64,000 nt of DNA, taken from contig CBDCWW010000023.1 of assembly GCA_965223585.1 (NCBI GenBank), positions 992,001 to 1,056,000 of the forward strand, in the 5' to 3' direction. The notes beneath the pieces were generated by a model, which saw nothing but the letters and a program-made list of their open reading frames with translations, did no database searches and was not told the DNA's origin. Source of the stretch: CBDCVN01 sp965223585 (GTDB lineage Bacteria > Deinococcota > Deinococci > Deinococcales > Trueperaceae). Position numbers and translations under genes: made by a program. This document shows, one piece after another, positions 36,784 through 44,411 of this stretch; positions within the stretch are counted from its first letter, which is position 1, and each line of letters opens with the position of its first letter.

Positions 36784-37644
36784 TTAGTTACTACCATCTA
36801 CTGCTATATCGAATTGATCTTTAGGCATTGCTCTTTCAATCTTCACACGCCTAGAAAAAGGTGAGGCTGCATCCCAATAGTAGTGATACCAATGTGTAGA
36901 ATTAGCAGGGATTTCATGTACTTTCCAAGTTTTCCACCCACCGGAGTAATACTCCCATTTTAAAAGAGGTCCAAAGTAAAAGCCACCAATATAATGATTG
37001 TTAGTGCTTTTTTGAACAGAACGACCACAAAGAGAGCCATACCATCTCTTAACATATTTTGTTTTGGTGAATTTATAACGAGGATGTGCACCTCCTGCAG
37101 CAAGAGTATAAAAATCATACTTAACAAAACCACTGTAGTTTGAAGGCTTTTTATTTAATTTGAAGAATGGGTTTGTAGATCTTAAGTATTTTATAAGTGC
37201 TGACAAGAATACACCATCATCACAAGCAACTTTCTTGGCTGCTACTTCAAGACTACCTTCTACAGATGTATTAGCAAGAAGATTTATGCCTGACCCTTGT
37301 TCACCAGAAGGCTCACCATATTTATCAGTAAGGAAAGTAGGAACTGGTGTACCGGGATCAGAGAAGGCCCAGAACATACCAAGAGGTGTAGGTTCATTAT
37401 CATTATCAGCAAGGGTCTTAATAGCTGAGGCGCTGTTATCCTCACCAGATTCTATAACCAAGACACTATCGGTTTCTTGCTCGTAAGCGAATTCTAAAGT
37501 GTTACCATTTGAAAGGTTTACCTCTACCTCAGTGCTATCTGATCCATTAGTAACACTAGGAGCAGGGGCGCTAGTGTTTTGACAAGCACTTAGAACTAAG
37601 AGTCCTAAAATTCCAAACAAAATTACTTTAAAGTTTTTATACAT
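36784..37644 (-). CDS. Predicted lipoprotein of unknown function
   Basis: The 286-residue product has a type II signal peptide with lipobox LSAC (FGILGLLVLSACQNTSAPAP), so it should be lipid-anchored. A Ser/Thr-rich tether is followed by a region rich in Tyr, Trp and Lys (YYSGGWKTWKVHEIPANSTH). AAAGGA precedes ATG 37644. No family is recognised. It shares a terminator with the convergent DinB-like gene. Confidence 0.8.
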   Translation of the reverse strand: MYKNFKVILFGILGLLVLSACQNTSAPAPSVTNGSDSTEVEVNLSNGNTLEFAYEQETDSVLVIESGEDNSASAIKTLADNDNEPTPLGMFWAFSDPGTPVPTFLTDKYGEPSGEQGSGINLLANTSVEGSLEVAAKKVACDDGVFLSALIKYLRSTNPFFKLNKKPSNYSGFVKYDFYTLAAGGAHPRYKFTKTKYVKRWYGSLCGRSVQKSTNNHYIGGFYFGPLLKWEYYSGGWKTWKVHEIPANSTHWYHYYWDAASPFSRRVKIERAMPKDQFDIAVDGSN

Positions 37645-37969
37645 TATTTTAATTCCTTTCTATAGTGAGCGACTTTTCGGAAATTTATTTATTTCCTTTC
37701 TAACAATCAATAGTTTATTTTAGAAAGCGTTAAGCGGGCGTAAATTCCTTTTTCTGGACAGGGTCAAAGACCTTTGTTGATTTAAGCTACTTATCTATAT
37801 TAGTAACTAACATTCCTTTAGTTGTTTATAAACTGACAATTAAAGATCTTTGTTTTCAGCAAAGGCTTATATTTTAGTCTAGATCATCACCTAAATTTTT
37901 GAGAGCAAGTAATTGCTTGGGTAGTTGTATAAGTTATTGAGTTTACTAGATCAGCATGGACTTAGGTGT
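37645..37969. other. Intergenic region between lipoprotein and mpg
   Basis: These 325 bp of A/T-rich sequence should hold the lipoprotein promoter and the end of the mpg transcript. I see no RNA gene, repeat or open frame that I can support. Confidence 0.5.
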
Positions 37970-38530
37970 TTATTTTGAAATAAATTCACTGTCAGAGTCA
38001 TAGAATCTTAAAGGTGCATCTTTCCACTCTTTAGCATAATCAATGCCTATACGAGGAGTAGTGACTATATTTTTAACCTTGGGAGCTTGCTCGAGCCACA
38101 AACTTTCTCCCGTTAAGTCAACTTTATTATGATCTCTAGTAATTCCCATTGTTTTAGTAAGCTTGCCCGGCCCATCAGTTTTGCCCTTAATATTTTCAAG
38201 TGGCTCGAGTGCACGAACTAACACTGCTTGTCCCTCTCCTTCTTTACCAGTAACTACATTGAACATGTTATGCATACCGTAAATAAGATAAACATACACA
38301 TATCCTGCCTTACCAAAAAGTACCTCAGTGCGCCTAGTCCTACCTTTAGCAGCATGACAAGCAAGATCATGCTCCCCTAAATAAGCTTCACTTTCAACTA
38401 TGCGTCCTTTAGATAGTATGCCTTTATTTTTATATACCAGTATTTTGCCGAGTAAATCTTTAGCAACTAACTCGGCGTTGCGGGCATAAAAACTGTAAGG
38501 TAGTTTATTATGCTGCTTCAGCAATTTCAA
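37970..38530 (-). CDS. mpg: 3-methyladenine DNA glycosylase (AAG/MPG family)
   Basis: This alkyladenine glycosylase of the eukaryote-like AAG family excises alkylated and deaminated purines. The 186-residue product shows FYARNAELVAKDLLGKIL, the active-site segment RIVESEAYLGEHDLACHA (catalytic Glu), GRTRRTEVLFGKAGYVYVY and YGMHNMFNVV. The start appears to be TTG 38530, inside the rplT coding region (23-bp overlap), so translation is likely coupled to ribosomal protein L20. That placement at the end of an infC-rpmI-rplT operon is unusual for a repair gene. Confidence 0.94.
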   Translation of the reverse strand: MKLLKQHNKLPYSFYARNAELVAKDLLGKILVYKNKGILSKGRIVESEAYLGEHDLACHAAKGRTRRTEVLFGKAGYVYVYLIYGMHNMFNVVTGKEGEGQAVLVRALEPLENIKGKTDGPGKLTKTMGITRDHNKVDLTGESLWLEQAPKVKNIVTTPRIGIDYAKEWKDAPLRFYDSDSEFISK

Positions 38531-38858
38531 TAAGCCTTTTAAAGGCCTCTGGTTTTCTTACAGCAAGATCAGCAATAATCTTACGATTAATTTCTACGCC
38601 TGCTCTACGCAAGCCACTTATAAATGTTGAGTAGGTCATACCTTCTTGTCTTGCAGCAGCGTTAATACGCACAACCCACAAACGCCGAAAGTCATTTTTC
38701 TTATCCCTACGATCACGGTAAGAATAATCTGCAGCATTAAGAAGGGTTTGTTGAGCAATACGAAAACTTTTTGAACGCTTACCCCAATAACCCTTAGCCC
38801 GCTTGAGGACCTTTTTATGTTTACGGTGACGTACTACACCTGTTTTAGCTCTTGGCAT
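38508..38858 (-). CDS. rplT: 50S ribosomal protein L20
   Basis: The 116-residue L20 contacts 23S rRNA and is needed for early 50S assembly. It opens MPRAKTGVVRHRKHKKVLKRAKG and has the typical YWGKRSKSFRIAQQTLLNAA and RRLWVVRINAAARQ segments. AAGGA precedes ATG 38858. It follows rpmI by 10 bp and overlaps mpg by 23 bp. In other bacteria L20 represses its own operon by binding the leader; no such structure was verified here. Confidence 0.98.
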   Translation of the reverse strand: MPRAKTGVVRHRKHKKVLKRAKGYWGKRSKSFRIAQQTLLNAADYSYRDRRDKKNDFRRLWVVRINAAARQEGMTYSTFISGLRRAGVEINRKIIADLAVRKPEAFKRLIEIAEAA

Positions 38859-38868
38859 AAACTATTCC

Positions 38869-39066
38869 TTACTCATAGGGCAGAACAGACTTAATCCGTT
38901 CTGCCTCAGGTTTAGCTAGTACAAGATCAGTACGACCCTGACGTACTTTCTTACCATTCATCTTATAATTAAGGTGACGTTTACCTGAACGCATTGCCTT
39001 AACTTTACCGCGCCCAGTGACTCTAACACGGGCTCTGGTGCCCTTGTGGGTCTTTAGCTTTGGCAT
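38869..39066 (-). CDS. rpmI: 50S ribosomal protein L35
   Basis: I chose ATG 39066 (MPKLKTHKG), preceded by AAGGAG; the codon before it (TTG) is open but poorly placed. The 65-residue protein has the basic N-terminus typical of L35 and the C-terminus VLAKPEAERIKSVLPYE, which resembles the Thermus protein as I remember it and is the best taxonomic hint in the window. It is the middle gene of infC-rpmI-rplT; infC lies about 220 bp upstream. Confidence 0.97.
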   Translation of the reverse strand: MPKLKTHKGTRARVRVTGRGKVKAMRSGKRHLNYKMNGKKVRQGRTDLVLAKPEAERIKSVLPYE

Positions 39067-39289
39067 CAAAATACTCCTTGCTCTTTCTTAAAAATCAAAC
39101 TGAAGCAGTGTTTCTAACAATTATAAATGCATAGTTTAAATCTTAAAGGATTGAATAAAAATTAGGGTAGAAACACGCAAAGTTGATCAAGTTAACTTTT
39201 CACACTACAGACACAGTTTTAATTTATCTGTAATTATATATTTAAAAACAATACTGACTGTTACTTAACAGCCAGAAACAATTCTAAGC

Positions 39290-39802
39290 TTAAGTTTTAT
39301 TTGGCGCAAGTACCATGTTCATATCCATACCAGCAATAGAAGGTCTAGATTCTACAGTACCAATTTCATCAGTATCTTTAGCTACACGTTGTAAGAGATC
39401 TTTGCCTAATTCTGGGTGGGTTCTCTCCCGGCCCCTAAACATAATAGTTACTTTAACTTTATGTCCACCTTTTAGGAATCTACGAATATGATTGACTTTA
39501 GTATTGTAATCGTGCTCGTCAATCTTAACTCTAAACTTAATAGCCTTTATTTCTTGTTGGCGTGAGTGTTTACGAGCTTCTTTGATTTGCTGCTGCTGTT
39601 CATAGCGGTACTTGCCATAATCCATCATTTTGGCAACAGGTGGCTGAGCTGTTTCACCTACTAAAACAAGATCTACCCCGGCTTCTCGAGCACGTTGCAA
39701 AGCATCTTTAGTAAAAACAATGCCTTGTTGCTCACCATCATCACTAATGAGACGCACTTGGCGTACTCGAATTTTTTCATTTATTATTAACTCTTTTGCT
39801 AT
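39290..39802 (-). CDS. infC: Translation initiation factor IF-3
   Basis: IF3 prevents subunit joining and monitors start-codon choice. The protein (about 170 residues) shows the N-domain INEKIRVRQVRLI, the linker KYRYEQQQQIKEARK, and the C-domain KAIKFRVKIDEHDYNTK, KVTIMFRGRE and DMNMVLAP. An ATG exists at 39862, but it adds an ill-fitting N-terminus. GGAGG at 39813-39809 is followed after three bases by ATT (39805) and after six by ATA (39802). I chose ATA for spacing, with ATT equally possible. A non-AUG start allows the known IF3 feedback on its own translation. Confidence 0.93.
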   Translation of the reverse strand: MAKELIINEKIRVRQVRLISDDGEQQGIVFTKDALQRAREAGVDLVLVGETAQPPVAKMMDYGKYRYEQQQQIKEARKHSRQQEIKAIKFRVKIDEHDYNTKVNHIRRFLKGGHKVKVTIMFRGRERTHPELGKDLLQRVAKDTDEIGTVESRPSIAGMDMNMVLAPNKT

Positions 39803-39931
39803 AATCAACCTCCAAGGAATTGTTGCTTTTAAATTTTTAAAGCAACCTATAAATTCTAGCAAAGCAATTATAGCTTAATCAATGCTAAATACTTCGTTTT
39901 TGTGAATTTTTCGGTTATACTTTAAGAACTA

Positions 39932-40723
39932 ATGCATATTTTGGCTACACTCTGTAAAGATTCTAGGCTTAGTCAGGCCCTAAGTAATTTTCGTGATGAA
40001 AGCCTTAATATCTATATGCATCCTATTCCTGATACAAGTGATCTTGCTGATGTTTGTGCTGCTTTAAAACCACTTGATATTTTAGGTGCTCTTATACTTG
40101 ATGAAACTTCACAAGTTAAAGCTTTTGAGTTAGTAAGGCGTAGTAGCTTAGATGCACAGGAAGTAGGGGCTGTAGATACTTTGAGTACTACAGCAAATGG
40201 ACTTATTGGCGAATACAATTTAGGCAGGGCTATAACTTGGGCACTAGATAATTCTGAGTGGCATGCTCGAGATGCTGAAGCTGTTATTTTGGGCACTAGT
40301 CTAAATGTTCGTGCTATCAGCCGTGAATTAGCAAGTTTGGGTTTAAGGAGGCTAAGTATTCTGGCAACTAGCAGGCCTTCAGCTGAAAAAATTATTACTA
40401 AAGTGGCAGCCAATACTAAGATAGTAGCTAAAGCTTATAATGACCCTAGTAGTCTTAGCTTGCTCGAGCATGCCGACCTCCTCATAAAACTTGATGATAC
40501 CTCTATACCTGTTCCTGAAGAACTTTTAGGGCCACATTTAAGTATTATAGACTTATCTACAGAAGTTATGAGCCCTTTGAGGCAAAAGGCTACTAATTTT
40601 GGTGCTCCCACCTTAAGCTTGCGTGATATTCAGGCTCATCAAGTTGCTCTATCTTTAAATCATATTTTGGGAAGTCGTCTAGATCCTGCACCATTTTTGG
40701 AATTGCTACTCGATATAAAATAA
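39932..40723 (+). CDS. Shikimate dehydrogenase-like protein, divergent
   Basis: This 263-residue protein has an AroE-like fold pattern: an N-terminal substrate-domain-like region (GALILDETSQVKAFELV), QEVGAVDTLSTTANGLIGEYN at the place of the AroE AGAVNT...GYNTDG motif, a Rossmann segment (AEAVILGTSLNVRAISRELASLG), and a C-terminal HQVALSLNHILG helix. The catalytic Lys and Asp of true shikimate dehydrogenases (NVT.P.K, NTDG) are not recognisable, so it may have another substrate or be non-catalytic. It is divergent from infC; TATACT at 39916-39921 could be its -10. Confidence 0.65.
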   Translation: MHILATLCKDSRLSQALSNFRDESLNIYMHPIPDTSDLADVCAALKPLDILGALILDETSQVKAFELVRRSSLDAQEVGAVDTLSTTANGLIGEYNLGRAITWALDNSEWHARDAEAVILGTSLNVRAISRELASLGLRRLSILATSRPSAEKIITKVAANTKIVAKAYNDPSSLSLLEHADLLIKLDDTSIPVPEELLGPHLSIIDLSTEVMSPLRQKATNFGAPTLSLRDIQAHQVALSLNHILGSRLDPAPFLELLLDIK

Positions 40724-40772
40724 TCCTATACTAAAGATTGACTTGTTCTAATTGAATGCCCCCCTATAATAC

Positions 40773-41579
40773 CTAATTACCTTGAGTTGCTTGATCAGCA
40801 AGTAGAAAAGTAGAATCATAAACATACCATACAATTGGTACATCAGGTCCTATCAGTTTTTGTACAAAGCTAACAGGGCGAATATAAAGTTGCTCTTCAT
40901 AAGAATCCCCGATAGTTTCGTAAACCCCTGCTGTGGGTATGCCAATAAGTTCTCCTCGAGCATTAACAGCAGTACCACCAGAATTCCCTCTAGCTATCTT
41001 GGCATCAGTTTTTACCCATTGCTTACCGCCTGATTGAAAGTCCTCACCAACCCAGCCACTCATAAGCCCACTTGTAAAGGTGATGGTCGAGCCAGAAATA
41101 CCCGGATAACCTATTATGGTAATAGTATCTCCCGGAAAAAGAGTGTTTGAGTCACCCATAGGTAAGGCAGAAAATACTATATCATCTGGCACGGGTGATT
41201 CATCAGGATATTCCTCAATTTTTAAGATAGCTAAATCATGAGCGGGGTCGCTATTAATATAACGTGCCCAGTAAGCCATTTCAGGTGCTTGATCAACAGC
41301 ATCGGGGTTAGACATTAAGATAGCGTGCCACTGAAAGTTATGCTGGTTCTCGAGGTCACTAGTGACATGATAATTTGTGACAATATACCCTTCAGGACTA
41401 ATTATTGTGCCTGAGCCTGCCCAAGAAGCTAATTCTTGAGCTCTATCATCCCAAGGGATAATTTGTACTGCTGTTTCTAATATGAGATTTCTTACCTCAC
41501 GAGATAGGCTTTGAGCATTAACATAACTAAAGGTAATAAAGAGCATTAGAGTTACCTTTAAGTATAGTTTAGAAGCCAT
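40773..41579 (-). CDS. Exported trypsin-like serine protease (S1C, Deg-like)
   Basis: The 268-residue protein has a signal peptide (VTLMLFITFSYVNAQ) and a full catalytic triad: His71 in GYIVTNYHV, Asp115 in AHDLAILKIE, and Ser200 in ARGNSGG. The core matches DegP/HtrA protease domains, but there is no PDZ domain after it. It probably acts in the envelope or outside the cell. AGGAGG precedes ATG 41579. Confidence 0.92.
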   Translation of the reverse strand: MASKLYLKVTLMLFITFSYVNAQSLSREVRNLILETAVQIIPWDDRAQELASWAGSGTIISPEGYIVTNYHVTSDLENQHNFQWHAILMSNPDAVDQAPEMAYWARYINSDPAHDLAILKIEEYPDESPVPDDIVFSALPMGDSNTLFPGDTITIIGYPGISGSTITFTSGLMSGWVGEDFQSGGKQWVKTDAKIARGNSGGTAVNARGELIGIPTAGVYETIGDSYEEQLYIRPVSFVQKLIGPDVPIVWYVYDSTFLLADQATQGN

Positions 41580-41895
41580 AAATTCCTCCTAAAAATAAGA
41601 ATTATGTTTGCAATAGCCTTTTACAGTTTTAAAGTTTGCTAAAGGTCTACTTAAAACTACTTTATATAGAGATTACTTTGTTAGAGGCTTGAACCTTCTT
41701 CTAGAAGTGTTATTTAAATTTGTTACTTTAGACAAAACCTTAACTAAAAATAAAAAAGTAGATACTTTAAACAAGCAAAATCATAATGTGAACTCTTTTT
41801 GCTTCCTTCAAAAGAAAGCTAAATTGCCTCATAATTGAGCCTAGCATAGTAACCTAATTATTGTAAATAGTTAATTTTTAGCGTACCTTAATCTG
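41580..41895. other. Intergenic region between protease and PAP2-like gene
   Basis: This 316-bp A/T-rich spacer must hold the protease promoter and the end of the folD-PAP2 transcript. I see no supported RNA, repeat or coding feature. Confidence 0.5.
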
Positions 41896-42342
41896 TCATA
41901 AATAGCCCATCAGAATTCCTATACTAATTCCCAAAAGCATACCTACAAAAACTTGAGGATAAGTGTGCCCTAGTAGCGTTTTAAGTATCTGTGGTTGAAA
42001 TCCATCATGGAGAAGGTGTGAAAGTTCTTTTACTAAGTCATTAATAATTTGAGCGTGCATGCCAGCAGCACGGCGAATACCTGCAGCATCATACATAACT
42101 AAATAGCCAAAAATTGCAGAAATAGCAAAGTAAGGGCTCTTCCAACCTTCTTGCAAACCTAGATTAACTGCTAATGCACTTACAGCGGCAGTATGTGCTG
42201 AAGGCATTCCTCCTGTATCAAGTATCCTACTTATATCAAACCGCTTTTCAGTTAGAAACTCTAAGCCTAATTTGATAATCTGGGCGAGACTACTAGCAAT
42301 TAATGCTGCCCACAGTGGACGATTTAAGAAGATTTCAAGCAC
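41896..42342 (-). CDS. Divergent PAP2 family membrane protein (DUF212/YuiD-like)
   Basis: The 148-residue integral membrane protein shows the family motifs GGMPSAHTAAVSALA and YDAAGIRRAAGMHAQIIN, then LLGHTYPQVFVG. It resembles acid phosphatase/PAP2 enzymes, and lipid or polyprenyl phosphatase activity has been suggested for the family. Its start overlaps folD by 8 bp, so the two are co-translated. Confidence 0.9.
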   Translation of the reverse strand: MLEIFLNRPLWAALIASSLAQIIKLGLEFLTEKRFDISRILDTGGMPSAHTAAVSALAVNLGLQEGWKSPYFAISAIFGYLVMYDAAGIRRAAGMHAQIINDLVKELSHLLHDGFQPQILKTLLGHTYPQVFVGMLLGISIGILMGYL

Positions 42343-43177
42343 TTTCTCGCCTCCTTATAGCTGCTTTAAAAGTGTTGAGCATCAACATAGCAACTGTTAC
42401 TCGTCCAGTACCACCGGGCATAGGGGTTAAATGGCCTGCTACTTCGGCTACTTCAGGATGCACATCGCCTACTATCTTATTTTCGACTCTAGTCAGGCCC
42501 ACATCCAAAACTACTGCGCCAGCTTTGACCATTTCAGCAGTTATAAAGCCAGCTTTACCAACAGCAACCACTAAAATATCAGCTTCTTTGGTAAGTTTTG
42601 CTAGGTCTCGAGTACGTGAGTGGGCCACACTTACTGTAGCATTGTTTCTTAGAAAAAGCCCTGCAGCAGGCTTACCCACAAGATTTGAACGCCCAACAAT
42701 TACAGTATGTTTACCTTCAATAGGCAAATTGTAATGATTCATGATTTGTATAAGTCCTGCAGGCGTACAAGGCAAAGATGCTTCTTGATCTGTCCACAAA
42801 CAGCCTACGTTAGTAGTATGCAAACCATCAACATCTTTAGCAGGGGCAACTGCTTCAAGAATTACTTGCTCATTCATATGTTTAGGCAAAGGTAATTGTA
42901 CTAAAATACCGTCTATGTCATCATCAGCATTGAGTTCTTTGATAAGAGTTAAAAGTTCATTTTGTGCTGTTGTTTCAGGCAGGGCATGGGTGTAAGCATC
43001 CACGCCTATAGATTCTGCCATACGTTGCTTACTTTTTACATAAGAGACGCTAGCAGGATCTTCCCCTACACGAATAAAGCGAAGCTTAAGAACAAAAGGG
43101 AGTTTGCCAATTTTTTCTGTAAGATCATCTTTAATAGCTTTTGAGACTTCTTTACCTTTTAATAGTTGTGCAGGCAT
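42335..43177 (-). CDS. folD: Bifunctional methylenetetrahydrofolate dehydrogenase/cyclohydrolase
   Basis: FolD interconverts 5,10-methylene- and 10-formyl-tetrahydrofolate with NADP. The 280-residue product shows SYVKSKQRMAESIG (catalytic Lys), GILVQLPLPKHM, DVDGLH, the PCTPAGLIQIM motif, and the NADP-binding VVGRSNLVGKPAAGL. Length and order are standard. The PAP2-like gene follows with an 8-bp overlap. Confidence 0.97.
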   Translation of the reverse strand: MPAQLLKGKEVSKAIKDDLTEKIGKLPFVLKLRFIRVGEDPASVSYVKSKQRMAESIGVDAYTHALPETTAQNELLTLIKELNADDDIDGILVQLPLPKHMNEQVILEAVAPAKDVDGLHTTNVGCLWTDQEASLPCTPAGLIQIMNHYNLPIEGKHTVIVGRSNLVGKPAAGLFLRNNATVSVAHSRTRDLAKLTKEADILVVAVGKAGFITAEMVKAGAVVLDVGLTRVENKIVGDVHPEVAEVAGHLTPMPGGTGRVTVAMLMLNTFKAAIRRRESA

Positions 43178-43295
43178 AGCTTATAAATCCTTAAAAACAT
43201 AGTTTTTCCAATATTATATCCCAATAAACCCTTGTCTTATCATAACTAAAGATGGCTCTTGGATTGGGTTTCTTGGTAAATTAAAAAGTGTTTTT

Positions 43296-44348
43296 TCAAA
43301 GTAGACTGTGCATCAAATTATCAAGGGTTTCAGGTGGAGGTTGTAATTGTGCTTCACTCAATTGTGCTAGCGGTGTATCTATTAACTCCATAGTTTCAGC
43401 AAGATTAGGTCGCTTAGAGTTGTAGTAAATTAATCCAGTAATAAATTCATCTTTTTCTTCAGCAGTAATCAAACGCTCTATGGCTTTGTTACGGCTTTGA
43501 GGGTTATAGTCTTCTTCTAACTTTCTAAGCTGAATATGCGATCCATCATGCATTTCCACTACCTTTAGAGCACCCGGATCATAACCATCAATCATAATTT
43601 CTTCAGCAGGAGATACAAGATCATGAGGCACAAAATCGATTTCATGTAGAGGTAACTCGTGTTCTTTACCATAGCTATAACTTTTAGGTGAATGAGCCTC
43701 ATCATTAAAGGTAACACAAGGGCTAATGATGTCAAGAAACGCAGTGCCATCGTGGTGAAAAGCAGCCTTTAATAACTCACGTACTTGCTTGGGATCACCT
43801 GCAAAAGAGCGAGCTACAAAGCCACAACCAGCAGCAATAGCCTCCAAGCATAGATCAATTTCTGGGAAAGGGTTTGTGCCTAATTTCTTAAGATTCAGAC
43901 CCTCTTCAGCAGTAGCTGAGAATTGCCCTTTGGTAAGGCCATAAACACCATTATTTTCTACCATATAGATTACCCGCACATTTCTACGAACAATATGTTT
44001 AAATTGTCCCATACCAATAGAAGCAGTGTCTCCATCACCAGAAACACCTATAGCTGTTAAATTGCGATTTGCTAGAAATGCTCCTGTAGCTACACTAGGC
44101 ATACGTCCATGCAAAGCATTAAATCCGTGTGAGTGGCCTAAGAAATAGGTTGGGGATTTACTCGAGCAGCCGATACCAGAAAGTTTGATAACTTCATGCG
44201 GTTTAATACCTAGCTCAAAAGCTACTTGAATAATTTGACTGGCTATTGAATTATGACCACAACCTTGGCATAAGGTGGTAGGCGCACCACCATAATCAGC
44301 TTTACGCAAGCCTAAATTGTTAACTTTTTTTAAAGAGACAGACATCAT
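43296..44348 (-). CDS. korB: 2-oxoacid:acceptor oxidoreductase, beta subunit
   Basis: This TPP-binding subunit of a 2-oxoacid (probably 2-oxoglutarate):ferredoxin oxidoreductase partners the alpha subunit upstream. LCQGCGHNSI, the TPP/Mg motif GDGDTASIGMGQFKHIVRRN and ENNGVYGLTKGQ are clear. An open frame begins further upstream at 44384, but it runs through a palindromic repeat. I prefer the ATG at 44348 (or the next ATG, 44345), which has AAAGGAA at good spacing. The substrate assignment is by family similarity and gene pairing only. Confidence 0.92.
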   Translation of the reverse strand: MMSVSLKKVNNLGLRKADYGGAPTTLCQGCGHNSIASQIIQVAFELGIKPHEVIKLSGIGCSSKSPTYFLGHSHGFNALHGRMPSVATGAFLANRNLTAIGVSGDGDTASIGMGQFKHIVRRNVRVIYMVENNGVYGLTKGQFSATAEEGLNLKKLGTNPFPEIDLCLEAIAAGCGFVARSFAGDPKQVRELLKAAFHHDGTAFLDIISPCVTFNDEAHSPKSYSYGKEHELPLHEIDFVPHDLVSPAEEIMIDGYDPGALKVVEMHDGSHIQLRKLEEDYNPQSRNKAIERLITAEEKDEFITGLIYYNSKRPNLAETMELIDTPLAQLSEAQLQPPPETLDNLMHSLL

Positions 44349-44367
44349 TGATTCCTTTTGCTGACCA

Positions 44368-44395
44368 GTAGCGGCGTATTGCAATACGCCGCTAC
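44368..44395. repeat. Perfect 28-bp palindrome between korA and korB
   Basis: Two 14-base arms (GTAGCGGCGTATTG and CAATACGCCGCTAC) form a perfect, loopless palindrome, much richer in G+C than its surroundings. It lies in the intercistronic gap. Similar GCGTATTGCAATACGC cores occur, as I recall, as dispersed intergenic palindromes in cyanobacteria and others. As RNA it could reduce read-through or protect the upstream message. Confidence 0.85.
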
Positions 44396-44411
44396 GCTTG
44401 CGCTCCTATAG

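Noticed and set aside
43296..44384. Upstream start for korB at 44384
   Set aside because: It would translate part of a GC-rich palindromic repeat; a later ATG has a good ribosome-binding site and matches family length.
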